In this document: one piece after another, positions 34,997 to 44,438 of the stretch
Layout: every line of letters starts with the position of its first letter
How positions within the stretch are numbered: the first letter of the stretch is position 1
NCBI GenBank assembly: GCA_947482825.1
Contig: CANKMT010000016.1
Coordinates: forward strand, 1-64,000
From: Betaproteobacteria bacterium
GTDB taxonomy: Bacteria > Pseudomonadota > Gammaproteobacteria > Burkholderiales > SG8-39
Direction of reading: 5' to 3'
DNA length: 64,000 nucleotides
Position numbers and translations under genes: made by a program
Notes under the pieces: generated by a model
Databases searched by the model: none
What the model was told of the DNA's origin: nothing
Seen by the model: only the letters and a program-made list of their open reading frames with translations

Positions 34997-36976
34997 ATGT
35001 CCAAGAAAGCAGTCTACGACGCTTCATCGATCCAGGCCCTCAAGGGGCTCGAGCCCGTGCGCCGCATGCCGGGCATGTACACGCACACGATCCATCCGCT
35101 GCACATCGTCCAGGAGGCCATCGACAACGCGGTCGATGAGGCGCTTGCAGGCTACGGGAAGAAGATCACCGTAACCTTTCGCAAGGATAGCTCGGTCGAG
35201 GTCGAGGACGAAGGCCGCGGCATCCCGGTCGACATGCACCCGGAGGAAAAGAAGCCGGCGGTTGAAGTCGCGTTCACGATGCTGCATGCCGGCGGCAAGT
35301 TCTCGAAGTCGAGCGACGCGGTGTATCACATCTCCGGAGGCCTGCACGGCGTCGGCGTTGCGGTGACCAACGCGCTTTCGACGCGGCTCGAAGTCGATGT
35401 GTACCGCGACGGCGCCAAGCACACGATCGCGTTCGAAGGCGGCGAGCTGGTGCAGAAGCTCAAGTCCGAGCGCAGCAGGCAATACGCGGGCCGCACCGGC
35501 ACCGTGGTGCGCGCATGGCCGGACCCCAAGTATTTCGACAGCCCGAACATCCCGATGGTCGAACTCGAGCACCTGATCCGCTCGAAAGCCTACCTGCTGC
35601 CCGGCCTGACCACGGTCCTGCGCGTGGAAGGCAAGGAAGACAAGAGTTGGTTGTACGAGCGCGGCATGGCGCAGTACTTCGACTTCATGCTGCAGGGTCG
35701 CGAACTCGTCGCGCCGCTGTTCACCGGGGAGCGCCATTTCGACGAGAAGACGGCCGCGGACTTCGCCGACATCCAGGCGGGAGAAGGGGCCTCGTGGGCC
35801 ATCGGCTTCGTGCCCGATGGCGACGTGTTCCAGGACAGCCACGTCAACCTGATTCCCACCCGCTCCCACGGCACGCACGAGGCGGGCTTTCGCAACGGCA
35901 TCTTCGAGGCGATCCGCGCCTTCATGGAAACGCGCAGCTTGACGCCCAAGGGCGTCAAGCTGATCGCGGAAGACGTCTGGAGCCGCGCGTGCTTCACGCT
36001 CTCGGCGCGCATCGTGCGCACCCAGTTCCACGGCCAGACCAAGGAAAAGCTCACCACGCGCCATGCAGCCAAGCTGGTCGAGACCTGCGTGAAGGATGCT
36101 TACGAACTCTGGTTGAACCAGCACCCGGAGGACGGCAAGCGCATCGTCGAGCTTGCGATCGAGCAGGCCAACACGCGCCTGTCAAAAGGCAAGAAATTCG
36201 AGCGCAAGAAATCCTCGGGCGTCGCTACGCTGCCGGGCAAGCTCGTCGATTGCGCCTCGGACGACACTTCGCGCACCGAGCTGTTTCTCGTCGAGGGCGA
36301 TTCGGCCGGCGGCTCGGCCAAGGAAGCACGCGACAAGGACACCCAGGCGATCCTGCCTCTGCGCGGCAAGGTGCTGAACACCATGTCCAAGGACGCGCGC
36401 ACCGTGCTCGCCAACAAGGAGCTGCAGGCGATCGCCACTGCCATCGGTTGCGATCCCCACGGCATCGACGACAGCCCAGACCTTTCGGGCATCCGCTACG
36501 GCAAGATCGTGCTGATGACCGATGCCGACGTCGACGGGGGGCATATCCAGGCGCTGCTGCTCACGTTTTTCTTCATGCACATGCCGAAGATCGTCGAGAC
36601 CGGCCGCATCTGGGTCGCGCAGCCGCCCCTCTTCAAGATCGAGGTGCCGTCGCAGGGGAAGGGCAAGCCGGCGCGGCGCGTGTACTGCCTCGACGACGAT
36701 GAACTCGACGAGGCGCTGGCTGCGCTCAGGAAAGAGAAAGTGCGCGAAGGCAGCTGGGAGATCTCACGATTCAAGGGGCTTGGCGAGATGAGCCCGGAGC
36801 AGTTGTGGGAAACCACGATGAACCCGGATTCGCGGCGCCTGGTGCGCATGCAGCTCGACCGCGCGGACATCGAGCGGGTGCGCGGCAAGTTCGAGTTGCT
36901 GATGGATTCCGGGGAAGCGGAAGGAAGAAGGAACTGGATGCGGGAGCATTGGCGGACGGTGGAGGCGGATGTTTGA
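34997..36976 (+). CDS. parE: DNA topoisomerase IV subunit B
   Basis: The 659-residue ATPase subunit of topoisomerase IV, which decatenates daughter chromosomes. N-terminal GHKL ATPase motifs are seen: EAIDNAVDEALAGYGK near residue 38 and GLHGVGVAVTNAL near 115. The Toprim motifs are LVEGDSAGGSAKEARDKDTQAILPLRGK near 433 and MTDADVDGGHIQALL near 507. It lacks the roughly 165-residue insertion of proteobacterial GyrB, and parC lies downstream, so ParE is the right call. A short ggatag/ctatcc hairpin at 34960-34975 precedes the start. Confidence 0.97.
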   Translation: MSKKAVYDASSIQALKGLEPVRRMPGMYTHTIHPLHIVQEAIDNAVDEALAGYGKKITVTFRKDSSVEVEDEGRGIPVDMHPEEKKPAVEVAFTMLHAGGKFSKSSDAVYHISGGLHGVGVAVTNALSTRLEVDVYRDGAKHTIAFEGGELVQKLKSERSRQYAGRTGTVVRAWPDPKYFDSPNIPMVELEHLIRSKAYLLPGLTTVLRVEGKEDKSWLYERGMAQYFDFMLQGRELVAPLFTGERHFDEKTAADFADIQAGEGASWAIGFVPDGDVFQDSHVNLIPTRSHGTHEAGFRNGIFEAIRAFMETRSLTPKGVKLIAEDVWSRACFTLSARIVRTQFHGQTKEKLTTRHAAKLVETCVKDAYELWLNQHPEDGKRIVELAIEQANTRLSKGKKFERKKSSGVATLPGKLVDCASDDTSRTELFLVEGDSAGGSAKEARDKDTQAILPLRGKVLNTMSKDARTVLANKELQAIATAIGCDPHGIDDSPDLSGIRYGKIVLMTDADVDGGHIQALLLTFFFMHMPKIVETGRIWVAQPPLFKIEVPSQGKGKPARRVYCLDDDELDEALAALRKEKVREGSWEISRFKGLGEMSPEQLWETTMNPDSRRLVRMQLDRADIERVRGKFELLMDSGEAEGRRNWMREHWRTVEADV

Positions 36977-37071
36977 GAATGGTCGGCGTTCTTGTTGGAT
37001 CCCGAGCGATTTCTCAAAATGAGGAGATTGTAGAAAGGCAAAACCGGTAAGGCGTAACTCAGGAGAAGAAG

Positions 37072-37329
37072 ATGGCGCGCAGGACTAAAAAAGCCCTCTG
37101 GGAACGCGGCTATAAATCCCACTGCCTCTGGCGCGGCAAGGAAAAGCTCGCCAAGATCCGGCTCGAAGCCGATGCCGAGCTCAAATACGTATGGGAAGCA
37201 GCGGGGCGCACCGGCGAGTCCGGCACGCTCTCGGCGGCCAAGGCCGCCGCCGAGTACGCCTTGCTTCTCGCCGATCGACAACTGCCGCTCTTCGATTTCG
37301 AGGAGCCGCGGCTCCAGGCAACGAACTAG
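37072..37329 (+). CDS. Small protein between parE and parC with a clamp-binding-type motif
   Basis: The 85-residue basic protein is not assigned to a known family by me. It has a good ribosome site (aggaga) and starts 95 bp after parE; its stop is 3 bp before parC, so it is part of the same transcript. The N-terminal half is Lys/Arg- and Trp-rich (WERGYKSHCLWRGKEKLAKI), the middle is helical and Ala-rich, and residues 70-74 read QLPLF. This matches the QL(S/D)LF pentapeptide by which proteins bind the DNA polymerase beta clamp. A replication or segregation link is inference from motif and position. Confidence 0.8.
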   Translation: MARRTKKALWERGYKSHCLWRGKEKLAKIRLEADAELKYVWEAAGRTGESGTLSAAKAAAEYALLLADRQLPLFDFEEPRLQATN

Positions 37330-37332
37330 GAC

Positions 37333-39648
37333 ATGGACGACACCAACACCCTCGACCTCTTCTCGGCCGATTCCGGCGACGATTCCGCGCCGATCGAGCA
37401 GCACGCCGCACAGGCCTACCTCGGCTACGCGGTTTCAACCGTCAAGGCGCGCGCGCTGCCGGAGATCGCCGACGGCCTGAAGCCCGTGCAGCGCAGGATC
37501 CTGTATGCGATGGGCGACACCGGCGCCGACGGCTTCGCCAAGTGCGCGCGGTTCGTCGGCGAGGTGCTCGGCAAGTACCATCCGCACGGCGACTCATCGA
37601 CCTACGAAGCCATGGTGCACATGGCGCAACCCTTCTCGATGCGCTACCCGCTCATCGACGGGCAGGGCAACTTCGGCTCGCGCGACGGTGATTCGGCCGC
37701 GGCCTACCGCTATACCGAGGCGAAGCTCTCGCGCTACGCCGAGCTCATGCTCGCCGAGATCGGCGAAGGCACGGTCGACTTCATCAAGAACTACGACGGC
37801 AAGTTCGACGAGCCGCAGTTGTTGCCGGCGAGGATGCCGTTCGGCCTGCTCAACGGCTCTTTCGGCATTCCCGTAGGCTTTTCCACGCGCATCCCGCCGC
37901 ACAACCTGCGCGAAGTCGCGCTGGCCGCGGCGCTGGTCATCCGGAACCCTAAAGCGAGCGTGGACGATGTGCTCGCGCTGCTGCCCGGCCCGGATTTTCC
38001 CGGGGGCGGCCAGATCATTTCGAACGCCGCCGAGATCAGGCAGGCGTACGAGATCGGCCGCGGCTCGATTGCCATGCGTGCGCGCTGGCATGTGGAGCCG
38101 CTCGCGCGCGGCCAGTGGCGCATCGTCGTCGACGAGCTGCCGCACGGCGTTTCGTGCCGCCAGGTGCTTGAGGAAATCGAGGCCCTCGTGAATCCCAAGC
38201 CCGCCACCGGCAAGAAAGAGGTTTCGCAGGAGCAGAAGCGCCTCAAGCAGTTCGTGCTCGACATCGTCGAAACGGTGCGCGACGAATCGGACCGCAAGAG
38301 CCGCATGCGCATCATCATCGAGCCGCGCTCCTCGCGCCAGGACGCCGACGAAATGATGAAGGCGCTGCTGGTGCACACCAGTCTCGAGATGCGCTACCCG
38401 CTCAATCTCACCTGGCTGGGGCTCGATGGCCTGCCCGAGACCAAGGGCATCGTCGGCGTGCTGACGGAGTGGACCGGCTTTCGCATTGCCACGGTGAAGC
38501 GCAGAACACAGCATCGCCTGAACAAGGTCGAGGACCGCCTGCATATCGTCGAGGGCCGCATCAATGCCTTCGCCAGGATTGACGAGATCATCAAGCTGAT
38601 CCGCTCCTGCGACGACCAGGCCGAGGCCAAGAGGAAGCTCTCCGAGAAATGGGGCTTTTCCGAGCGGCAGGCCGAGGACATCGTCAACCTGCGCCTCGGC
38701 CAGCTCACGCGGCTGGACGGCGTCAAGCTCAATGAAGAGAAGAAGGGCCTCGAGCAGGACCGTGACGAACACCGGCGCGTCCTCGACTCGGAGCGCGTGC
38801 TGCGCAACCTCGTGGTCAAGGAACTGGAAGAGGACGCGAAGAAGTACGGTGACGATCGCCGGACGCTAATCCGCGCGGACGAGCGCACCCAGATCGAGCG
38901 TGCCGTGATCGAGGAGCCGGTCACCGTGATCCTGTCGAAGAAGGGATGGGTCCGCGCGCGTGTCGGCCACGGCATCGACCTCACGACGGTCAGCTTCAAG
39001 GATGGCGACGGCCTGGCCCAGTCGGCCGAATGCAAGACCACAGACCAGGTCGTGTTCCTCGGCTCGTCGGGCAAGACCTGGACGCTCGACGCGGCCAGCC
39101 TGCCCTCGGGCCGCGGCGACGGTGCGCCGGTCAACAGCCTGGTCAACGCCAACGGAGACGGCATTGTCTGGATGGGCACAGGCGCAATGGAACAAAGCCT
39201 CCTCCTGCACACCACGGCCGGTCACGGGTTCGTTGCACAGCTCAAGGACATGGTCACGCGCATGAAAGCAGGCAAGGAATTCATGAAGCCGGCCGAGGGC
39301 GCGCGCGTCCTGCCGCCGGCCCCGGTGGCGGACTTCAAGGGCGATGTGAGTCCGCGAGTGGCGGCGCTGTCCTCCGACGGCCGGTTGCTGGTGTTCCTGC
39401 TCGACGAAGTGCCGCTGCGCCCGAATGGCGGACTGGGAGTGCAGCTGATCGCGCTGCCCGACAATGTCACCCTCGCCGCGGTGGCTGTCACCGACGGCAC
39501 CAGCCTCACGCTCTCCGGCATGAAGCGCGGCAAGCGCCAGAGCGTGGAACTCGGCAAGAAGGAACTGCGCGAGTACGACGGCCGGCGCGCCCAGCGCGGC
39601 CGGGTGGCCGACGTGGGCCTCAAGGATGTCGATCTCCTGAGCAGCTAG
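37333..39648 (+). CDS. parC: DNA topoisomerase IV subunit A
   Basis: The 771-residue breakage-reunion subunit of topoisomerase IV. The N-terminal domain has [13 protein letters not shown], the quinolone-region helix [19 protein letters not shown] with wild-type-like Ser and Glu, and the active-site Tyr in [15 protein letters not shown] near residue 120. The C-terminal region (about 500-770) is a degenerate beta-pinwheel without a GyrA box, as expected for ParC. Residues 6-10 read TLDLF, close to a clamp-binding motif but without the Gln. It ends before a GC-rich hairpin. Confidence 0.97.
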   Translation: MDDTNTLDLFSADSGDDSAPIEQHAAQAYLGYAVSTVKARALPEIADGLKPVQRRILYAMGDTGADGFAKCARFVGEVLGKYHPHGDSSTYEAMVHMAQPFSMRYPLIDGQGNFGSRDGDSAAAYRYTEAKLSRYAELMLAEIGEGTVDFIKNYDGKFDEPQLLPARMPFGLLNGSFGIPVGFSTRIPPHNLREVALAAALVIRNPKASVDDVLALLPGPDFPGGGQIISNAAEIRQAYEIGRGSIAMRARWHVEPLARGQWRIVVDELPHGVSCRQVLEEIEALVNPKPATGKKEVSQEQKRLKQFVLDIVETVRDESDRKSRMRIIIEPRSSRQDADEMMKALLVHTSLEMRYPLNLTWLGLDGLPETKGIVGVLTEWTGFRIATVKRRTQHRLNKVEDRLHIVEGRINAFARIDEIIKLIRSCDDQAEAKRKLSEKWGFSERQAEDIVNLRLGQLTRLDGVKLNEEKKGLEQDRDEHRRVLDSERVLRNLVVKELEEDAKKYGDDRRTLIRADERTQIERAVIEEPVTVILSKKGWVRARVGHGIDLTTVSFKDGDGLAQSAECKTTDQVVFLGSSGKTWTLDAASLPSGRGDGAPVNSLVNANGDGIVWMGTGAMEQSLLLHTTAGHGFVAQLKDMVTRMKAGKEFMKPAEGARVLPPAPVADFKGDVSPRVAALSSDGRLLVFLLDEVPLRPNGGLGVQLIALPDNVTLAAVAVTDGTSLTLSGMKRGKRQSVELGKKELREYDGRRAQRGRVADVGLKDVDLLSS

Positions 39649-39652
39649 GCGC

Positions 39653-39678
39653 TCGCCCGCCCGCTTGACGGCGGGCGA
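39653..39678 (+). terminator. GC-rich hairpin after parC
   Basis: tcgcccgcc and ggcgggcga form a perfect 9-bp stem around an 8-base loop, 5 bp after the parC stop. There is no U-tract, so it may be a weak or Rho-assisted terminator. The TTGACG of a possible promoter for the next operon lies across its loop. Confidence 0.45.
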
Positions 39679-39728
39679 ACGCAACTTCTACACTGGGTCA
39701 TCGGAAGGAACACTGTGCCGATAATCGG
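39665..39728 (+). promoter_or_regulatory. Candidate promoter and operator of the IclR-led operon
   Basis: TTGACG (39665-39670), an 18-bp spacer and TACACT (39689-39694) make a reasonable sigma-70 promoter, 43 bp before the ATG. Downstream lies ccgataatcgg (39718-39728), an interrupted palindrome, flanked by repeats of the word tcggaa with gaacact. Such repeats would suit autoregulation by the IclR-family protein. Confidence 0.45.
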
Positions 39729-39737
39729 AACACTCGA

Positions 39738-40538
39738 ATGACCCCTGCCAACCAGTCCGTTGCGCGCGCGCTGCAGATCATGCGCGCGCTCGCCGATTCG
39801 CGCGAGAGCCTCGGCGTGCGCGAAGTGGCGCGGGCCGTAGGCGTGTCGCCCTCGATCGCCCAGCGGCTGATTTCGACGCTGGCGGATTTCGGCTTCGCCG
39901 AGCAGGAATCCTCGCGCCGCTACCGCGTGGGCGTCGGGGCATTCGCCGTCGGCAATGCGTTCCTTTCGGGCAATACCCTTGCGCGAGAGTCGCTCCCTGA
40001 ACTGCAGGCGCTGGCCGAACGTCACCACCTGAACAGCTACCTCGGCGTCCTGCGCGGACGCTCGATCGTCTACCTCGCCGCTTTCCAGAGCAGTGGCCCG
40101 ATCGCGATCAAGAGCGCGCCCGGCGCCGAAACGTACCTGCACACCACGGCCCTGGGCAAGGCGATCCTCGCGCAGATGACCTTGGATGAAGCGATGGCCT
40201 TGCTCGGCGCGCAACCCTACCGGCGCTTGACTGCGCGCACCAAGACACGCTTTGCGCCGCTCGCGGTCGAACTGCGCGCCGCGAAGGAAAACGGCTACGC
40301 GATCTCGGACGAGGAAAACCTCGTCGGCGTCTACGCGATCGGCGCATCTGTGCGAGACGCAAGCGGCGCGACCGTCGCGGCGATCAGCGGCGCGCTGGCT
40401 CGCCATGAACTCAGCCGCGCGAAACTGCCCGGCCTGTGCCGCCTGGTGCGCGAGGCGGCCGAGCGAATTTCGATGCGCCTGGGCGCGGCGACCCTGCCGG
40501 CACAGGCGCGCAACGGACTCACTCAGAGGAGAACCTGA
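39738..40538 (+). CDS. IclR-family transcriptional regulator, first gene of catabolic operon
   Basis: The 266-residue regulator has a winged HTH (residues about 5-65; VREVARAVGVSPSIAQRLISTL) and an IclR effector domain with HTTALGKAILAQM and ENLVGVYAIGASVRDASGATVAAIS. Its stop overlaps the ATG of the M24 peptidase gene, so it is the promoter-proximal gene of the long operon reaching to about 50.9 kb and most likely its substrate-responsive regulator. Confidence 0.92.
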   Translation: MTPANQSVARALQIMRALADSRESLGVREVARAVGVSPSIAQRLISTLADFGFAEQESSRRYRVGVGAFAVGNAFLSGNTLARESLPELQALAERHHLNSYLGVLRGRSIVYLAAFQSSGPIAIKSAPGAETYLHTTALGKAILAQMTLDEAMALLGAQPYRRLTARTKTRFAPLAVELRAAKENGYAISDEENLVGVYAIGASVRDASGATVAAISGALARHELSRAKLPGLCRLVREAAERISMRLGAATLPAQARNGLTQRRT

Positions 40539-41725
40539 TGCTGATGAACACCCCGCGCCTGATGGAGCGCATGAAACGCGAAGGCATGGATGCCATCGTT
40601 GCCACCGCCCCGGAAAACGTGACCTACACCAGCGGCTTCTGGGCCATGAGCCAGTGGATCCGGCGCGGGCCGCAGGCCTACGTTCTGACGCCCGCCGAAG
40701 GGCGGGGCGAACAGGCCGTGGTCGCGAGCACCGGCACGCTCGACCTGCTCGCCGACCAGGAGGTGCCGATCAAGGATGTGCGACGGTACGGGTTCTTCGC
40801 CATCGAGAGCGACATTTGCGTGGATCACGATGAGCGCGACCAGCGCGTTTCGAGGATGCTCGACGAGGAAGATTGCGGCGACGCGGTCAATGCGCTGGTG
40901 TCGGCGATCAGGGATCGAGGTCTCGACAACGCCTGCATCGGCGTGGACGAGATGGGCATCATTCCGCAGTACCTCGACAAGCTTGCGGTGGCCCTGCCGC
41001 GCGCCACGATCAAGCGCGCCGCCGAGACTTTCCGGCATGCGCGCGCAGTGAAGACCGCGGAGGAAGTCGTCCGGCTGCGCGGTTCGGCACGGGTCGCCGA
41101 GCTGTCGATCGATGCTGCGCTCGCAGTAGCGAAGGAAGGCGCCACCGAGCGGGAACTCGCCTACGCGTTCCACGCCAAGACCATTGCCGAAGGCGGCACG
41201 CCGGTGCTCGGCGTGATCTGCACCGGCCCGCGCAGCGCGCTCTCCAGCGGCCAGCCGACCGACCGCAAGCTGGTGCGCGGCGACGTGATCCGGTTCGATG
41301 TCGGCGGCCGCCACGGGCACTATCGAGCCGATATTTCGCGCATCGCGGTGCTCGGCGAAGCCTCCGACAAGGTGAAGGCCTATCACCGCGCGATCCGCGC
41401 GGGGCTCATGCATGCGTACGACCTGATCAAGCCCGGTGTGCGCACCGCAGACGTGTTCAACAAGGTGGTCGAAACCGTGCGCAAGGAAGGCATCCCGCAC
41501 TACAGGCGCAACCACGTGGGTCACGGCATCGGTCTTGACGGCTACGACGCGCCGAACATCACCCCCGGCAGCGGCGAAGTCTTCGAACGCGGGATGTGCA
41601 TCTGCGTCGAGACGCCGTACTACGAGATGGGCTTTGCCGGCCTTCAGGTCGAGGACATGCTGCACGTGACCGCCGACGGCATCGAGTCGCTAATGAGCAC
41701 CTCCAGCGAACTGCGCATCCTCTGA
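40538..41725 (+). CDS. M24-family metallohydrolase (Xaa-Pro/creatinase/DoeA-like)
   Basis: The 395-residue protein has the creatinase N-terminal domain (about 1-150) and a pita-bread catalytic domain with all five metal ligands: Asp in IRFDVGG and in YRADISR, His in HVGHGIGLDGYD, Glu in CVETPYYE and Glu in LQVEDMLHV. The ribosome site agagga precedes ATG 40538, which overlaps the previous stop by one base. In catabolic operons such proteins often cleave small C-N bonds (creatine, ectoine ring products) instead of peptides; that role is inferred here. Confidence 0.9.
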   Translation: MLMNTPRLMERMKREGMDAIVATAPENVTYTSGFWAMSQWIRRGPQAYVLTPAEGRGEQAVVASTGTLDLLADQEVPIKDVRRYGFFAIESDICVDHDERDQRVSRMLDEEDCGDAVNALVSAIRDRGLDNACIGVDEMGIIPQYLDKLAVALPRATIKRAAETFRHARAVKTAEEVVRLRGSARVAELSIDAALAVAKEGATERELAYAFHAKTIAEGGTPVLGVICTGPRSALSSGQPTDRKLVRGDVIRFDVGGRHGHYRADISRIAVLGEASDKVKAYHRAIRAGLMHAYDLIKPGVRTADVFNKVVETVRKEGIPHYRRNHVGHGIGLDGYDAPNITPGSGEVFERGMCICVETPYYEMGFAGLQVEDMLHVTADGIESLMSTSSELRIL

Positions 41726-41726
41726 G

Positions 41727-43013
41727 ATGCAGGGCGCTCGAATGCAGGCCGCTGGACTCCAGTGCGTGCGATGCGCGGCCGCGTACCCGCTCGCCCACCA
41801 TAACCTCGATTGCCCGGCCTGCCGGGGCGCGCTGCGCGCCAACCTCACGGTGATTTATGGCGACGGTCTGTCGGGCGCGCGTCCGCGCCCCGCGCCTTCG
41901 AGTGCCGGCTCGATGTGGCGCTTTGCCGATGCGCTGCCGGTCGCTCGCAGCGAGGCCGTGACGATGGGCGAGGGCGGCACGCCGCTCACGTCGCTCCCGC
42001 GCGCGGCGGCTGAGATCGGCGTAGCGGCGCTGTATGCCAAGGACGAATCGCGCAACCCAACCTGGTCTTTCAAGGACCGGCTCGCGAGCGCGGCGATCTC
42101 CTCGGCCAAAGCCATGGGTGCGAAAGTCATCGCATCGAGTTCATCGGGCAATGCCGGCGCTGCGGCCGCGGCCTACGCCGCCCGCGCGGGCCTGCCGTGC
42201 ATCGTGTTCACTTTTCAGGGCACGGCCGGCCCGATGGTCACGCAGATGCGGGCCTACGGCGCGATGGTCATCGCCACGCGCGACAAGGCGCACCGCTGGA
42301 CACTGCTCGAAGAGGGCGTGCGCGAGTACGGATGGTTCCCGACCTCGCCGTTCTTCGGCCCGGCCGCGGGCAGCAATCCTTTCGGCATCGAGGGCTACAA
42401 GACGCTCGCCTACGAGATCGCCGAGCAACTCGACTGGCAGGTGCCCGACTGGTGCGTGCTGCCGGTGTGCTATGGCGATGCGCTGGTCGGAATGTGGAAG
42501 GGTTTTCTCGAGATGCGCGCCTGGGGCTGGATCGACCGGCTGCCGCGCCTTGTCGCCGCGGAAATCTACGGCTCTTTCGGCAAGGCGCTCTCCGATAACC
42601 TCGAAGCCCCGCCCGCAATGCCGAGGACACACGACACGGTCGCCGTTTCGATCGGCGCCGCGCAGGGCACTTTCCAGGCGCTCGACGTGCTGCGGCGCTC
42701 GGGCGGTTGCGCGGTCAGCGTCGCCAACGCGGATTTGATGCGCTGGCAGTCGGCGCTCGCGGCGAAGGAAGGGCTGTATGGCGAGCCTTCCGCGCTGGCG
42801 CCTCTGGCCGCGGTCGAGCAGTTGCGCAGGACCGGTGTGATCAGCGCGGGCGATCGCGTGGTGACGTTGTTTACCGCGGCGGGCCTCAAGGATCCCGAGG
42901 TCACCGCGCGCAGCTTGCCGGAACTCCCTGTGGTGGATGGCCAATTCGCCACCACGCTGGACGTGCTTACCGAACGATTCGGGTTCGATGCGGCTGCAAT
43001 GAAGGCTCACTGA
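41727..43013 (+). CDS. Threonine-synthase-like PLP enzyme with N-terminal zinc ribbon
   Basis: The 428-residue fold-type II PLP enzyme opens with four cysteines (C13, C16, C29, C32; CVRC and CPAC) that form a zinc ribbon. It then has the Schiff-base Lys in NPTWSFKDRLASAAI and the phosphate loop ASSSSGNAGAAAAAYAA. Members include threonine synthase and diaminopropionate- or hydroxy-amino-acid-eliminating lyases. No other threonine genes are near, and it lies in a catabolic operon, so it may deaminate or eliminate from a pathway intermediate. The start is one base after the M24 stop. Confidence 0.88.
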   Translation: MQGARMQAAGLQCVRCAAAYPLAHHNLDCPACRGALRANLTVIYGDGLSGARPRPAPSSAGSMWRFADALPVARSEAVTMGEGGTPLTSLPRAAAEIGVAALYAKDESRNPTWSFKDRLASAAISSAKAMGAKVIASSSSGNAGAAAAAYAARAGLPCIVFTFQGTAGPMVTQMRAYGAMVIATRDKAHRWTLLEEGVREYGWFPTSPFFGPAAGSNPFGIEGYKTLAYEIAEQLDWQVPDWCVLPVCYGDALVGMWKGFLEMRAWGWIDRLPRLVAAEIYGSFGKALSDNLEAPPAMPRTHDTVAVSIGAAQGTFQALDVLRRSGGCAVSVANADLMRWQSALAAKEGLYGEPSALAPLAAVEQLRRTGVISAGDRVVTLFTAAGLKDPEVTARSLPELPVVDGQFATTLDVLTERFGFDAAAMKAH

Positions 43014-43029
43014 CCAAGGAGAAATCAAA

Positions 43030-43992
43030 ATGAAACCAAGAATTGCATTGTTCGCAGCGGCGGCTGCTTTCGCCGCGGCTTTCGCCGCAGTTCCGGCGCA
43101 TGCGCAGTTCCCAGAGCGGCCGATCACGCTGATCGTGCCGTGGGCGCCGGGCGGCAGCACCGACGTGAGCAGCCGGGCGCTCGCCAAGGCGGCGGAAGGC
43201 GCGCTTGGCCAGCCGGTCGTGGTGGTCAACAAGCCCGGCGCTTCGACCACCATCGGCATGGCCGACCTCGCCCGCGCCAAGCCGGACGGCTACACGATCG
43301 GCACGCTGTCCTCGTCCTCGTACATGCTCAAGGCGCAGGGGCGCGACCTGCCCTACGACGCGGTCGAGGCCTTCACCTACGTGAGCTACTACGGCGACAA
43401 CCTGATCGGGATCGCGGTCCTCAACGAGGCGCCCTGGAAAAAGCTCGCCGACCTGCTTGCGGAGGGCAAGGCGCAACCCGGCAAGTTCAAGTTCGGCACC
43501 GCCGGCGTGGGCAGCACCCAGCACCTGACGCTGGAAGCCCTCATGCTCGCGACCGGTTCGAAGTTCGTGCATATCCCGCAGCAGGGCTCGGCCGGTTCGA
43601 TGCCCGCGCTGCTGGGCAAGCACGTCGATTTCATTTCCGAAGTGTCCGTCTGGGCGCCGTTCGTTGCGCAAGGCCAGGCGCGGCTGCTGGCCGTATCGAC
43701 GCCCAAGCGCGCCGATGCCTATCCCGACGTGCCCTCGCTGGGCGAACTGGGATTCGACTCGTTGCGTTCGGTGCAGGCGATCATCGGGCCCGCCGGAATG
43801 CCCGAACCGGTGCGGCAAAGACTCGAGGCGGCATTCCGCAAATCCTTGGCAGACGAAGGCTTCAGGAACACGATGAAGAAACTCAGCATGGAAATCGTCG
43901 ACTTGCCGGGGCCCGAAGTGAAAAAGCTCGTGCAGGGCGAACTGCAGCGCGCCACCGGCCTGGTGCAACGAATGAAAGCCACGGGCGGCTGA
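43030..43992 (+). CDS. Bug/TctC-type periplasmic substrate-binding protein
   Basis: The 320-residue receptor of a tripartite tricarboxylate transporter. A signal peptide (cleavage near AHAQF, residue about 26) is followed by the Bug hallmark FPERPITLIVPWAPGGSTDVSSRALA, then KPGASTTIGMADLARAKPDGYTIG and GSTQHLTLEALML. The ribosome site aaggag is seen. TctB and TctA genes follow directly, so this is a functional set and not one of the many orphan Bug proteins. The ligand is likely a carboxylate and is not known. Confidence 0.95.
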   Translation: MKPRIALFAAAAAFAAAFAAVPAHAQFPERPITLIVPWAPGGSTDVSSRALAKAAEGALGQPVVVVNKPGASTTIGMADLARAKPDGYTIGTLSSSSYMLKAQGRDLPYDAVEAFTYVSYYGDNLIGIAVLNEAPWKKLADLLAEGKAQPGKFKFGTAGVGSTQHLTLEALMLATGSKFVHIPQQGSAGSMPALLGKHVDFISEVSVWAPFVAQGQARLLAVSTPKRADAYPDVPSLGELGFDSLRSVQAIIGPAGMPEPVRQRLEAAFRKSLADEGFRNTMKKLSMEIVDLPGPEVKKLVQGELQRATGLVQRMKATGG

Positions 43993-44000
43993 GAAACGGC

Positions 44001-44438
44001 GTGCTTACCCTGCGGACCGGCCGGCTGGCCGCCTGGGTACTCGGCGCGCTGGCGCTGGTGTTCTGCGCAGCCTCGTGGAAGTTGGGCTATTGGATCAAGG
44101 GCGCCCCCGGCCCCGGCCTGTTGCCGCTGGGGACCAGCCTGCTGTTGGCCGTCTGCGCCGCGTTCCTTGTCCGGGCACCCGGCCTGCCTGACGAAGACCC
44201 CGGCTTCGGCAAGGCCCCGCTCATGGCCTTTGCGCTGCTTTGCGCCTACGGATTGTCTTTGCCGTGGGGAGGCGTAGTGCTGCCTTCCGTGGTGTTCGGC
44301 ACGTTGTGGATGCGCCTCTTGCACAAGCGCCCGGTCCTCGCGTCGATTGCAGTGTCGGCGCTCGTGAGCGGCGTTGGCGCGATGCTGTTCAAGGGGATGC
44401 TCAGGATTCCCTTGCCCCTCTGGCCCGCAATCTCGTGA
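44001..44438 (+). CDS. tctB: Tripartite tricarboxylate transporter small membrane subunit TctB
   Basis: The 145-residue protein has four hydrophobic helices, the first being LAAWVLGALALVFCAASWKLGYW, and the TctB-type GAPGPGLLPLGTSLLLA segment. The start is GTG 44001, 8 bp after the receptor gene; the long ORF in the track is an extension through that gene. Its stop overlaps the GTG of tctA, the expected coupling of the two membrane subunits. Confidence 0.87.
   Translation: MLTLRTGRLAAWVLGALALVFCAASWKLGYWIKGAPGPGLLPLGTSLLLAVCAAFLVRAPGLPDEDPGFGKAPLMAFALLCAYGLSLPWGGVVLPSVVFGTLWMRLLHKRPVLASIAVSALVSGVGAMLFKGMLRIPLPLWPAIS

Noticed and set aside
34997-39648. Calling the topoisomerase pair gyrB/gyrA
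   Set aside because: The B subunit is 659 residues, lacking the proteobacterial GyrB insertion, and the A subunit is 771 residues without a GyrA box; both fit ParE/ParC.
43030-43992. Treating the Bug protein as an orphan receptor
   Set aside because: TctB and TctA genes follow directly with coupled starts, so it belongs to a full transporter.
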